A stretch of DNA of 64,000 nt from Wuchereria bancrofti (Eukaryota; Nematoda; Chromadorea; Rhabditida; Onchocercidae). A program made the translations under genes and the position numbers. Below are positions 13,115-26,290 of the stretch, one piece after another. A model generated the notes under the pieces. That model was given only the letters and a program-made list of their open reading frames with translations. It was not told the origin of the DNA and searched no databases. Within the stretch, counting starts at the first letter, position 1. Each line of letters begins with the position of its first letter. The stretch spans positions 7,840,801 to 7,904,800 of the forward strand of contig SSBO01000001.1 in the NCBI GenBank assembly GCA_005281725.1. The letters run 5' to 3'.

Positions 13115-16100
13115 ATGTTTAAATTGTTATATTGTAATTTTTGAATAAATTTCTTTCCCTTTAATACCTCTAAAATTTTTATTAAAGTTAACTTTATAAA
13201 CGTAATGATAACATTTAATACTTCTAAATTTTTTTTAAAGTTTTTATTAAATTTTTATTAAAATGAATTGTATACTGGTATTAAAAGAAAATTTAAAGAA
13301 TATGTTGATTTTCCGTCATCAAAAAATTAAAAATTCAGAAATCAATCAGTTTTGATTTTTCGATATTTTTGACGTTTTGATTTTACTATTGTGATTTAAT
13401 TTAAGAAAAAAAAAATGAAGAAATTGAGGATTCAAACTTAAAATGATTTATAATGAAATCCTTCTTTTTTAATTCATCGAATGTTTCGAAAAAAAAGAAA
13501 AAAGAACACTGATATGGTTATCTATAGCGTGACATAAGAAATATAAATACATTCAGTAAAATTGTCACTAACTGCTTTGTCATCTAGCAGACACACACAC
13601 ACATACATCAGAGAAACTTGTTTTAAATATACCATCGAATTTCCATCATTGGTTTATTTTTTACTGCAAATATGCAAGATCAATTAACATTTTCATAAAG
13701 TTGGATAAAACATTTTAAATTTATTAATTTAAAATTAAAAATTGATTTACAAAAAAAAAAACAAAACAAAAAAAGGAAATGAAAATCTTTCAACAATTTC
13801 TTTACAAACGTAGCACTGTTATTAATATGCAATTATTTATATTATTACTCATTGCTGTTTAATACATTTTTTCTTTAAATATCAAATTTTATAATATATA
13901 ATTGTATAAAAAACAAAAAAAATTTTTAGTATTATTTGTTATCGATTATTTTTAAAGTAATACCGATTGATATCTTTAAATTTCACTCGAAATATATTTT
14001 TAGTGTTTCCTTTTTTCTTTTGCTAATTATTATCTGTTAACTGTCTAATTAAATAATTAAATGAATAAATTACACAAATGAAATTGTTGAGTTTTATTTT
14101 TAAATAGATGAATGAAAAAAAAAGAAAAAAATGATATATGGAATCATAAATTTTGTACGTATTACGTTTTTTGTAATTACTTCCTATTAATAATAACCAC
14201 TTGCTAAATGAGTAATTAAATTGAGTAATCAAAATTAAATGAGTAATTAAACTACTCATTCAATTAAACAAGAATGAAATTATTGATTTTTATCCTCTAA
14301 TAATATCTAAAATGTCACAAATTTCACATAGAATACATTTGTTTACATATTTATTTGTTATATACAATTTAGAAATATCTATATGAGATTGTTTTAGCAC
14401 ATTGTAAGAAGTAAATAAGATTGATAAGACAAGATATGATAAGATAAATGAGATTGATAAAATGATGAAATCAGTCATTTCAATCATTGGAACAGATGTG
14501 TTGTTAATTACACTAAGCGAAGAAAAATAAATCTTTCGAATTTTAAAGATTATAAGCATTCCTAAACTTTTTCATTTTATTTCCTTCTTTTCATCCTTGT
14601 TTTTTATTTTTTATCTATCTCCTCTCATTCCTCCTTCTCTCTCTCTCACTCTCTCTTTGTCTTTCCTTTTTTCACTCTTCTTGCTTTTTGATTAAAAGAA
14701 AGAAAAAACAAACAAACAAATAAAAAACGAAAATTTTAAACTTAATATGACAAATTGTGAAAAAAACGAATTTGTATTCCTCACAAATAGTTTAATTGTA
14801 AAATTCCAATACATTTCCTGAAGAACTTTTTTTTTAAATCAATAAAAGTTGCTGAAAAGAATTTCTTTTTTCTTGAAAATGAAAAAATTTGTTCTGTGAA
14901 GTTTTCTCACCGTATTTCTTATTTTTTTTATTCTTTTTTCACATTTATTTTGGAAAACATATTCAAATTAAATTNAAATTCCAATACATTTCCTGAAGAA
15001 CTTTTTTTTTAAATCAATAAAAGTTGCTGAAAAGAATTTCTTTTTTCTTGAAAATGAAAAAATTTGTTCTGTGAAGTTTTCTCACCGTATTTCTTATTTT
15101 TTTTATTCTTTTTTCACATTTATTTTGGAAAACATATTCAAATTAAATTTCATTTGTATGTAAGAAAAAGAAAACTGAAAATAATGGCATAGCTAATTTT
15201 TATTTTTAAAAGCCTAACAAACATGATTTTTTTTTCTTTGGAAGCTAATTTATTTGATTGCATTTAGTTAAGCCTGAAAAAAAAAGCAAATTATTAGGGT
15301 TAAATGCAAACTGATCATTCTGAAATGTTAATTTTTTCCAATATTTCTTCAGAAACTTTTTTTTTGATCCAAAAAACTTTTTAAATCATTTCTGTTGACA
15401 ATTTTGCAAAAATTTTTGTTTTTAAAAATTTCGCAAAAGTCTTTCAAAAATTTTATTGAATTAGTGAAAAGATTTTTTGGGATATATAAAAGAGTTTAAA
15501 GTAATAGATGGTAAAAATAAGTTAATCGTAAATTTTAATTTCAAATTATAATAAATAAATAATGACTTTTTTTCAAATTATAATAAATAAATAACGATTA
15601 TAATAAATAAATAATGACAAAAAAAAAAAATTTCTCTCAAAAAAATGAGAGAAATTACTAAGCAATTTTGATGCCAATTTATACTCAGAGAAATGTATGT
15701 GTATGATAAGAAATGCAATTGATTTTAGAATTTAAGTAGAAAATATTCATTTTTTGTCTTTTCAAAATATGTTAATTTTTTTTTTTGTTTTGTTTTTTTG
15801 GGTAAAGAGAAAAGGGGCAACGAGTTATTGTTATTTGCATTGAGGAAGTTTTATTTAGTTTTAAATTTTATTCTGAAATTATATTTGCAAAGTAAATTAA
15901 ATTTAGCTATTTCTAGAAGCACCTAATGGGAAAAAAATAATAATGGTAATATAATACTTTCATGTTACATTTATATGCTAAGAATTTTAAATCATTACAA
16001 TTCAAAAAGAAAAAGGAAAGAAATTAATATTTCAACATATTTTTATATCTTTTAAAAAATTTAAATGCTTTTTTTGCACAGAAATATTTCGCATTTACAA

Positions 16101-16176
16101 ATAGATGAGATCAATTTCAATTTCAAATACTTAATTTTACAATAATCAATTTATGAAATTGTACAAATTTTTTGAA
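13115..16176. other. Intergenic spacer between convergent DHHC and TPM genes
   Basis: About 3 kb of AT-rich sequence with no gene that I can support. It contains a short CA repeat near 13590, a cluster of GATAA words at 14412-14465, a CT-rich microsatellite near 14636-14660, the N-flanked duplication at 14801-15149, and short TAATAAATAAATAA repeats at 15545-15620. Confidence 0.6.
14801..15149. repeat. Exact 174-bp tandem duplication flanking a single N
   Basis: Bases 14801-14974 and 14976-15149 are identical, including a run of nine T, and are separated by one N at 14975. This is the pattern of two overlapping contig ends placed side by side without merging. I read it as an assembly scar rather than biology. 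Confidence 0.9.
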
Positions 16177-19100
16177 TCAAACAAATGTTGCATTTCCAGC
16201 ATCGCTAATAAATGAGCTATTCATTGAACATTCTCGAAAACTGCCAAATTTTGGTGATCGTGAAAAAGAGCGCCTTAACTGTGTACCATGTCGTATGATT
16301 TGAGCTCGTAAGCTATCAATCCGTTGCAATGATTTGCCAAATCGATCCGATTGATCTGATCGCATATTGCCACAGCAACGGAATGCGCATACACAACCTA
16401 ATTAGAAAATATTTTTAATATTAGTTTAATTTAAATTAAACTAATAAATTAATTTAGGTTTAAAATTTATAGAAAGTTTTATTTCTTTTGCTAATCAATA
16501 TTATACGTCTGTTTCTGTCTCATCCTAGTCTCTTCAATAAATAAAAAAATTTTTTTTTTGTTTGTTTTTTCTTTTTCTTTTTTCATTTTTTTTTTTTTGT
16601 TAAAATTCAATCAATTTGTTGAAACTAGTCATAAATCGCAATAATTAAAACTTTCCAGTGCTGTTGAACGAAGAAAATTTCAAATTTGCGAAATTTAAAA
16701 CTTAATTTTAAAGAAATATATCAGTACATTACTTACATGTAATCATAATAGTAAGTAAAACAGCAACACCAACAGCAATAATCAATGACAATGTACCCGT
16801 ATCAATACGAACTTCTGGTTCACCTTTTAATTCATTGTGTAATGCTGCTGGAAAAAAAACTTTGAAAAAAAGAAAAACAGTGAGAAAAAAAATGATAAAA
16901 GTGATAAATGATAAAATGATAATATTTCAGTGAGGAAAATAATACAGCAAAATGATTAATATTATGTGTAATTAAGAATAATTTATTAGAAACAGATAAG
17001 TCAGTTAATTAATTAATCAATCAGTCGATTCAATTATTGAGTTTGGAAACTGTAACTTTATGACAATTTTATCGTCAATACTTTTTTGCTTTGTTTAAAT
17101 AAAAGTAATGGCACGTTAATAAATTTTAATAGTTATGTAATGTGTAAATAAACTCTTTTTATACTAAAATTTTCAGAGTTAATTAATTAATAATTAACAA
17201 ATAAAGTTACCGATGACCCGTTTGAGCGCTTCATACCACTTATCATTTTGTATTAAATTATTTACATCATTTAAAATTCGTCGCCTTTCTCTAGCCGTAA
17301 CATACCGTTGAGCAAGTCGAGCTGGCCAAATAATTATCTTAAAATTTTTTTAATTTCTAAATCAGTTAGTTTTGTAATTGTTTATATCATTTATGCTAAT
17401 TATTACATCAATTTCATCTTCCTTTATCAATCAATCAATCATTTAATCAATTAATTAATAGTTCGTATCTTAAAACGATGTTATCTATTTTCTCATGCAA
17501 ATAACGCATGTTCCTATAATCAACTACACAAGTTCACGTAATTAACGTGAAAGAAAGTGTAAACTTACAGGAAAAAGTCAAAATTAGTAGAAGTAAAGAA
17601 AGTAAACTTATTAACAGATACCTTTTTATAATGTTTCCATATAAATACAAGGACCGAATTACCGCAATCACCAAGTGCCCAGCGTCCTTCAAGTGTACGA
17701 CAAAAACTTTCTGCTCGATCTAATAATTGCCTGTTAATTTATCCCATTTTAACGCTTTGGCATAAAATTTAAATCGTTAATATCTCAAAATTTATTAAAT
17801 ATTCCATTTTATAAAATTATCTTTTCCAAATTACTTCTCATTTCAATCAATTTAAAAAAAAACATCAAAAAAAGTTGCTTAAAGATTCTATTAATTAATT
17901 GTTTTACTTTTCTCTTTTTTCCTTTAATAAAACACTCCTCCTTATTTTTTCGTCGTTATTTGAATAGATTGAAATTAGATGCTAATTTGATTCTTTCAAT
18001 CAAATGCTAGCAGCTATTTTTGACAATTTAATAAATGTGACAATTAGTTGAATGCAATTAAAAGCCTTGATTAAAAAAAAAATTAAAATAAACAAATAAA
18101 AATGCAAGTGAAAATTATAAATACTGAAATTATTCATGCATTTGTATTTAATTTGATCCAATATTACAATTAAATAGCAATAAGCAATCATTTAAAAAAA
18201 ACCATATTGAATTTTATTTTTGCATTTTCTTTTTTTTTAAGTTGCGGATTTACATATAATATTCAGCAATAAATTACATATTATTTAGTAATATTTTTTT
18301 TAATGATTGATTTATTCCTTTTATTTTCACACTATTCAAAAGACTAATTAATTAGTACAATAATTATAAATGTTAGAATGTTAATTGAAAGTTTGAGTTT
18401 TAAAAAGTACAAAATGATAATTAAAAATCAGCATGAAAATAAGATTATTATTTGAAAATATCATATCATTAAAAAGATGAACTGTTCGGATGGACTGTGA
18501 ATGGTCATTTGTAAATTGTTGACCAATGCGATTGATGCAACAAATCCATGAAATGGACTGTTGACATCATCACCTGTCGCACATTGTGATCGTCGTTGAC
18601 AGTGACATGGTGTGCCAATTGTTAAATTATGAAGTTGTTCGTTTAATAATTGTGCTAAAAAAACAAATTTAATCAAATAAAAACAAAAAGTCATTGTAAC
18701 AAAACTAATCAAAAAATAGAAATAGTTTAAAAATTAATATATATATCTAATATTAACTTAATTAAAATCTTTTAAAATTTTGAATGAAATATAATAATGA
18801 TTAATTTTTTTTCGTTTTAATAATTTGATAAAATAATAAGTTTAGCTTAAAATGATTACGCGGTAATCGATAAAAGATTTTAATTAAGTGAATTATAAAA
18901 AATTTACCTTCCGAAGCATTAAGGACATGATCAGGATCACAAATATAGTATTGTTCACCTGGTGAAATTTTAACAGCACATTTTGATACAGTTGGACCAC
19001 GTAAATCTGGATAGCCTGAGCTTGTCCAATGTGTTAGGCTCATTTTGCAATACAATAATATGGCCATTATTTGAATTACTATTAACGAGTATAGTTTCAT
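16177..19100 (-). CDS. TPM-domain single-pass membrane protein (MOLO-1-like family)
   Basis: Six exons on the minus strand (19100-18908, 18654-18483, 17730-17622, 17337-17211, 16847-16737, 16397-16177) join in phase to 310 residues. An N-terminal hydrophobic signal (about 1-20) precedes an extracellular TPM domain (about 28-195) with the family landmarks YICDPDHVLNASEG, CHCQRRSQC, FVASIALVNNL and RWALGDCGNSVLVFIW. One membrane helix follows at about 219-237, then a 73-residue Ser/Arg-rich tail. C. elegans MOLO-1, which modulates levamisole-type acetylcholine receptors, has this layout, but nematodes have several related proteins and I cannot say that this is the orthologue. Just inside the membrane lies CCVCAFRCC (about 238-246), a strong candidate S-acylation cluster. 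The gene converges on the DHHC gene. Confidence 0.85.
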
Positions 19101-19737
19101 AGTAAAATTTTACTATAGGAAACTTTAGAAGATTTTAGATAAATTCGCATTCTTCTGTTATACAAGTAAATAATAGCAACAATAAATCGCATATTTCATA
19201 AATTTTAATCTATCTGAAATTAACAAAAAAGAAGTGTTCAATTTCTTTTAAAAATTTAAATAATTTGAAGTAATAATTATGTTCGAAAAAAAATTTGCAA
19301 GAAGAAAGACTATGAAGTGTAATGAAATAAATGTATCACACATACTATTTAAATTCATTTGAATTGATAGTATTATTAAAATATGCATTTAAAAAAATTT
19401 AGCAAATTTTCTCTTTTTTTTGAAAAGATTATTTCTATTAATTGCAAAATTTTATAAATTATTAAATATTATAAATTTCTTTCAAAATTTTCTTTTGACT
19501 TTTTTTAAATTAAAAAAAGTTTACAACAACAATTGAATTTTTTAAATTATTAAAAAATATTAATTTTAAGAAATTTTAAATTTTTTTTCAAAATTTTGAC
19601 AAATTTTTACCAAACAATTAAAATAGTTAATGATAATAAAATGAAAACAAAATAGCAAAAGTTTTCTAACAGTATTGCAATTGATGAAGTCAACAAGTAC
19701 ATGTTTAAGAAAAGTATTATTTTGTTTGAAATTGCGA

Positions 19738-19800
19738 GTATGTTTGTATGTGTTTGTTTGTGTATGTATGTATGTATGTATGTATGTATGCATGTATGTG
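19738..19800. repeat. (TGTA)n microsatellite
   Basis: Imperfect TGTATGTT/TGTG units lead into at least eight consecutive GTAT units. The opposite strand gives a spurious His/Thr-rich reading frame. Confidence 0.85.
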
Positions 19801-20747
19801 TCTGTTTGGTTACTTTGAAATTGTTTCGTTGGGATGTTTGTTTGATTAGTCGTTTCAAAGAAAAGCTTTGAAGAAAAAAAGAAATTCAAAAAGTATAACA
19901 TATGAACTTGTTAGCTAAAATAAATATTTTTTGATAAATGAAATAAAAATGAAAAAGAAAAAAAAACTAAAAAAAAGATCGAAAGATAATTAAACAAAAT
20001 CTAAAAAGAAAAGAGAGGAAAAAAACGAAGTAAAAAAGGCGAAAGATAGAATTAAAAATTAAAAAATAAAATAAAATAAAAAACATAAAAATGGAAGATA
20101 AAAAGAGTTGGTGAGAAAAATAAAAAAGAAAAGAAAAAAATAAGAAGGAATGCAAATGAAATTGCACAAATATGTTATGTAAAAAATTAAAAAAAAGGAA
20201 ATTTAAGAAAAAAAAAAATATTTTTTAGTAATAACAAAAAATTGGTTAGTAAAATTGAAATTTTGTTAATCAATTTTTTTCCGTCCATTTTATTTTATAT
20301 TCTAGTAAAAACAATAAAAAAAGCAAAATATAATTTATAGTCTTATTTTTATTTGTAATATAAAATAAAAGTTTTTTTTTTGCTAATTCATTTTTTCGTC
20401 TTACTTTCATATTTCATATTTTTATAAGTAAAATTAAAAGTAAGGAAGAAAAAAGAAAAAAGTAAAAAACATTGATAGGCTTTTTTTTCTTTTTTTCAAG
20501 AAAGTTTTTTTTTTGAAAAATTGAAAAAAAATAGAATTTTTTCAACGAAGCTTAACTTTTCTTTCTTTTGTTTTGTTATACTATATTTTATTTAAAAACA
20601 AAATAAGTGTGTAAATAATTGCAGTACTGATGTTTAGCTTTGAGAAACTTTATACAGATTTGAGAAAAAAATTTTTTTTTCAAATTGATCCTTTAGTTTT
20701 AACCTTTCAATGATAAATGATAAAAAAGTGAATGAGAAATAGTTTTG

Positions 20748-20835
20748 CATTGTTGCAAAATTTCATTTTATAAATTAAATTTAGAAAGGGAATAATATTT
20801 GCATTGTTTTCATTTTTAATTATCATTTGAAATTT
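20748..20835. repeat. Dispersed repeat, copy A
   Basis: Starts with a 38-base block (TGCATTGTTGCAAAATTTCA and on) that is identical at 22809, followed by a diverged part that re-converges on AATTATCATTTGAAATT. About 88 bp in direct orientation, about 2 kb from copy B. Confidence 0.7.
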
Positions 20836-22808
20836 TTTTACTAAAAAACTAAAAATACGGGAAAATTTAGATTTTGATCAAGAAGAAAATTAAAATATCG
20901 AATAAATCAGATCCATTTAACAAATTGAACCATTTAGTTTAACATAAAACAAAATATTTGAACATTGCATTGAATTTGAAAGTAAGAGATATATTTAAAC
21001 AATTTCAAAACTAAATTAATTTAGTTATGAATTAAACAGTGTATTGTAAGTGTATTTTGCTAGATGCAAACAAATAATTGAGAAAAGTATTGTAATGAAA
21101 ATAATATTTTAAACGTACGCATAAGCCAAAAGTAATTAAACTATTTGATGCCAAATATCATTTTAATAAATTAAGCAAATTTTAGATTGAAAATATTTCA
21201 CTTGATACTACTGCTAAGTAAAAAAGAAATTTGATATGAATGTAAAACTTTGAATTTGTTTAAGAAAAAAAGATAGAAAAAATTTTTCAACTATCTCAAT
21301 AATCTTTTTTTCTTCTCTTTTCTTCCCACCTCTCTCTCTCTTTCTGTCTCTCTTTCCCGTCCCAAAATTAGCTTCCCGTTTTTTCTTTCACTTTTTTCTT
21401 TAAAAAAAATTATTTGAAATTTAATTTAATCCATTCAATGATTCATTCAACCATTAATCAAAAAAAAAAAAATAGAAATGTGGTCGAGCAGAAATAAAGA
21501 AAATTTTGTGAAATTTTTTTTAAAGAATTTTTTTTTTTTAAATGATCAATAACTAAATGTCAAATATAAGAAGAATGAAATGAATGTTCAGAGAAGAATT
21601 TACCGCACAAGTAGTAAATGAGCGAAGAACTTTCGAGATGATGTGGATGCTCGTTAATCACACTTATCCATCAAAAATTTTTTGCGCTTCTATCTTTTTA
21701 AATTTCTCATTTAGCTATTTACATTGTAAATAATAGTAGCATTTAGCATATGAAACTTTGTAAACAAAAGATTCTTCTTTTTTTGTTGTTGTTATTGTTG
21801 TATTTACAAAACTATTATAATATATGTGTAAATGAAAGGTTAGAAAACGAATTCAAAAAAGCTTAAAGTGTAGAATTATGCAATTAAGCAAACAATCAAT
21901 TAAATCATGCAAATAAGCAATGCTTAAAACATGAAACATATAATCAAATAATTCTTAAATCAAGCTTAAAACAAGTAATCAAACAAATGCTTAAAGCATG
22001 CAACATGCAATTAAATAATGAAAATTGATAAATCATTCAAAAACTATCAATTAGCTAATTAAGATGAAATGAGATGTAAGTGTGGGAGTGATAATTGATA
22101 ATTATGTAAGAGATTTGTTATCAATGATCGATATTTTTCGTAGTGATATGATGACTGAAATTAATATTATATGTTTGAGCAATTTACGGTAATTTTGGTT
22201 GCAAATGCTATTATCAGTCAGTGAAAATTTTTGCGAAAAAGTGATACTGATAATTTACTTCCCTACTTATTTACTTGACTTTGACTTTCTTAAGTTAAAA
22301 TGATAACTTTGTTTGAATTCATAACTTTTTCTTAGAACAATAAATCCACACAATTAATTTTACAAATAATAATAGGAAAAAAAGAAAAAAAAGTGCCAAA
22401 ATTAAATAATTTTAGAATCAATTTCAAACAATGTTTATGTAAAAAATATTATCCAAAAAAAAATCATAAATTTAATTTTTTAAACATATAATAATGCATT
22501 ATAGACTGATAAATTTAATGCCGTATCAAGTGATGAACATAAGGTAAGTTAGAATCTAATTATTGCTAATAATGAGTATTGTAATTAATAGAATCAAATT
22601 AATGAGAGAAAAAGGAAAGGAATGAACAAATTGTTTTTTCTATATATTAATTAAAAAATGCCAAAAAAAGCTTCTCCTAAATTTAAAAAATATTTAGGGA
22701 AAAGATTGATTGACGAAATAATTAATCTAAATTCATCATTATCTTTTACGTACTAATCAATCTATTTGGTGTTTTGGCAAAAAAAAACAAAAAAATTAAA
22801 ATATTCTT

Positions 22809-22896
22809 GCATTGTTGCAAAATTTCATTTTATAAATTAAATTTAAAAAAGACATAACATTTGTGTTATTTTTATTCTTAATTATCATTTGAAATT
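22809..22896. repeat. Dispersed repeat, copy B
   Basis: Second copy of the repeat at 20748-20835, same orientation. The central 30 bases have diverged and both ends are conserved. No flanking inverted repeats or coding sequence are apparent. Confidence 0.7.
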
Positions 22897-23205
22897 AATA
22901 ATTATTGGAATTAATATGCAATATTGAATATGTTGAAAGTATTTTAATTATTTCATTAATCAATCTTAGAATATTATTTGATTGTCACAAAATGATAAAA
23001 AAACATATTAATCATTATTAAAGTGATAAAATTTAATGATTTTATTTTTAGGCTAAAGAGAAAATTTTACAAAGCTTGAAACATGTCATAAACTGAAGTA
23101 TCAAACATTTTCACCTATGATCTCAGATTGCTCTTTGGTTTCTTGTTAGAGTTAAAAATGGAACAACTGGCATTTTTTTTTTTTTGCTTTAAAATACCAT
23201 TTTCT

Positions 23206-23481
23206 TGAATGGAAAATCTTGACGAAAAAACAAAACGAAAAATCTTCAGCATTTGTTGACATTTTTTCGCCAATTCTATATTAAATTTCAGTACGAATTT
23301 TTTAATTATTAAATTTCAGTCACTCATTCATTTAATTCCTATCTTCATTTCAATTGTTTCAATTTATTTTAGTTGTACATTATCACGCAGTTGCAATTTT
23401 ATGCGATTCTTTCATATGTTTCATCTTATCATATTCATGTAATGAATGGAAAATCTTGAAAAAAAACCAAAACGGAAAATC
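23206..23481. repeat. Short direct repeat pair
   Basis: Bases 23206-23246 and 23443-23481 both read as variants of TGAATGGAAAATCTTGA followed by an A-rich stretch with CAAAACG and AAAATC. Direct orientation, about 235 bp apart. Origin unknown. Confidence 0.55.
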
Positions 23482-24458
23482 GATCAATCAATATTCAACT
23501 TTATATATTAAGCATTTTAATATGAATGCTTACAATATTATAGCAAATTATTTCAGTGAGTTTTTATTTTTCTTTTGTTTGTTTCTTATTCTTTTCACTT
23601 TACTATTTTATTCATATATTTCATATTTTAATTTTAACATTTTTTATTTTTAAAATAAAAATTTGAACTCAATTAAAATTTAAATACCCAATATTATTTA
23701 TTACTTATTAATAACTCCTCAAAATTTAAAATTGCATGCCAATCACTGATCATCACTGTTATGATTATTACCATAGTGATAAACGATGTTTAATATGTTT
23801 CAAACAAGATTTGTTTGTTTCAAGTGCTACCAAAAAAAAAAAGAGGAAGCCAATCATATACATTCCCGCTACTGTCATCTGTCCTCTTTCCCCTTATCTC
23901 CTCCCCCGTTGATCCCCCGTCTCTCCTCGGCTAATTAAATTATCCAGTTGTCGACGTTTGCATTGACATACATTTTCTATCCGTTTGGTATGCACAACAC
24001 TCAAATTTCCATTACTATCATTCATCGATAGAACAACCAATCATTTCAACGTTTCTTTCATTTTTTCTCATTTTAATTTATCTGTTTTTAATTTAATTTA
24101 AAAATTTTTAATTTAATTTTAATCTTTAATTTCTTTTTATGTATCAATAAATTTAAAAAGAAGAGCAATCATCGGCCGTTTTTAGCAATTTTCGATCATA
24201 TATAAATATATAACCGGATAGTTTGATTGATTGAAAATGAACCCGGAAATGTTTCGCTTAAAATGATAACGTTAATCTATTGTTGATAACATTAAATGTA
24301 CCATTGAAGTGAATTCAATTAAGTAAGAATCCGGTAATGCTATCAACTAACTTTGCTATTTGTTCATTCCCGAAAAGACATAGTGTCAGTTTTTTTCTTT
24401 TCCCAAAAAATCGCTTCCTGTTACTTTCAGGATATTTTTACAGGATTAGCAAAATTAG

Positions 24459-25455
24459 ATGAGGATATACGTAATACTTGCTTTAGCAAAGATGGCAATT
24501 GCCAGGGAATGCAAAAATGATGAGTGTGAAAATCGATGGCCTGGCGCAATGTGTCGTAATGGACGATGTGCTTGTCCACAGGATAGCATCAGGTTAGTGG
24601 ACATATTATAATTATTGTATGAAAAGAAGAAAGGAAGACGGATAACGGAAATATTTTACGTTAAATTATAACAAAACCGTAGTAACGGAAATATTTTATG
24701 TTAAATTATAAGAATAGATAAAAGTTCGAAAAATACATTAACGAAAAAAATTAGATACAGCAATGCAGAAGAAAAAGTGATTCCAATGGTTGGATATGTT
24801 TATCACTGATAGATGCTAGTACGGGTATGCTTGGACCACCATTTACATGTCCATTACCAAGTGGTACCGGATATCGTTCGATATTGTACCGTAATAATGA
24901 ACCGGTATTTTGTCAAACATTAGAGGAAAATAATTGTCCAGAAGGATATGAATGCATACAGTCAATTGGACTTAGCACTGCAACCGGAAATGGTGTGTGT
25001 TGTCCAAGAAAAGGTTAAATTAATACCATAAAAAATTTCTTTTATTTTTCTTTTTTAATTTTAAAAATTGTATGAATTTTTTTGTTTTCAAAATTTATCT
25101 AAATTTAAACATAAAATTTTGGCAGTTTGTTTTTTAATTTTTCTTTTCCTTTTGAAAAAAAATGGAAAAGTCATATTGTTCATTGTTCATTGTAAAATTT
25201 AATTTTTTTCCTCTAATTAAGCTGAAATTTTTTTTTTTTGAAAAATGGGATATTTTTGCAGAGACAGCTTGTCTTCAGCCAGTTTGTCAATCAAAAGATG
25301 GATGGCTTATTCGTTGGTATTTTAATGGTGAAACATGTGAATCATTTCGATGGAATCCGGAAGTTGAAACAAGCGCCAACAATTTTGTCACTAAACAACA
25401 TTGTTTATCATATTGCGCATTCGTAAACAATCAATCCATCAATCAATCAATCTGA
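24459..25455 (+). CDS. Secreted lustrin-type / degenerate Kunitz protein
   Basis: Exons 24459-24592, 24820-25013, 25262-25455 give 173 residues. Residues 1-16 are a probable signal peptide. Next is an EB-like Cys motif (CKNDEC then CRNGRCACP). The second exon carries a nematode lustrin-type cysteine module (FTCPLPSGTGY to GVCCPRK). The third exon is Kunitz-like, with RWYFNGETC, SANNF and CLSYC. Such modules are common in secreted nematode proteins and some inhibit serine proteases. Here the fourth Kunitz cysteine is replaced by Glu, the loop before the second cysteine is four residues short, and the expected P1 residue is Gln, so classical trypsin-type inhibition is doubtful. The acceptor of exon 2 (GATGCTAG) was chosen because it alone keeps the frame in a single step. 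AATAAA lies at 25689-25694. Confidence 0.75.
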
Positions 25456-26094
25456 TAAACATATTATTTCGGAAAAATTATAAATTATTTTTTTGCAGTA
25501 ATTTTCAATAGAATTTTTTTCCTTTTCAAAAAAAAGAATTACACAAATTGTAAATATATTGTATGCAAAAATTTATTTGAATCAGTATGTGAAACAACCA
25601 TTGAAACATTCTTATATTGAAATTTTAGAAAAAACATGAATAATTCGCTGATAACATTGCGTTATCTTTTCTTTTATTTTTTCTTTTCAATAAAATTTTT
25701 ACTTAAATATCTTTAAAAATGTTTTGTTTGATGCAAAACGACGATGAAAAATAAAATGAATGGAATGTAGTGGAATAATTTCACTAATAAATAATATAGT
25801 ATAAGTAAATATAGTACGGACAAAAGTAATCTCAATTCAAAATATTTCAATATTAGCAACAGTTAAATAAAAGTTTTGGAAACATTTCGAATTTTAACAA
25901 CTGTCTTCATGAAGCTATCAAATAAACCTCTTATAATTTTCTTACACATCACATAATTCTTTTTGTATTACTTTCCAATTTTTTTTTCAAAAATAAAAAG
26001 ATTATTAATCGGATTTTATCCACTTTTTCGCTGCTAGCATCTGAATAATTAATCTTCATTGTCATATTTTAGGCGACTACTAATTCATCAATAT

Positions 26095-26290
26095 ATTTTA
26101 TAATAATAATTACTATTACTACTACTATTATTTATTATCATTATTATTGTTATTATTTGTTACTATTAATTGTTACTATTTTATTATTATTTGTTATTAT
26201 TATCACTATCATTTTATTATTATTGTTATTATTATTTATCATCATTATTACTATTATTATTATTATCATTATTCTCAATATTATCAACTA
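26095..26290. repeat. Imperfect (ATT)n microsatellite
   Basis: About 195 bp of ATT, ACT, ATC and GTT trinucleotides. It produces a meaningless Leu/Tyr/Ser-rich reading frame at 26170-26361. Confidence 0.85.

Larger units (their letters stand above)
19101..24458. other. 5.4-kb AT-rich intergenic spacer
   Basis: No coding exon or RNA gene is supported. It holds a (TGTA)n microsatellite near 19738-19800, an A-rich purine block at about 19900-20220, a CT-rich tract at 21302-21360, a degenerate repeat zone with GCTTAAA and CATGCAA words at about 21880-22020, and two pairs of diverged dispersed repeats (20748/22809 and 23206/23443). It contains the promoter regions of both flanking, divergently transcribed genes. 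Confidence 0.6.

Noticed and set aside
19967..20167. 66-codon Phe-rich minus-strand frame
   Set aside because: It is the complement of an A-rich purine block; low complexity, with no splice or homology support.
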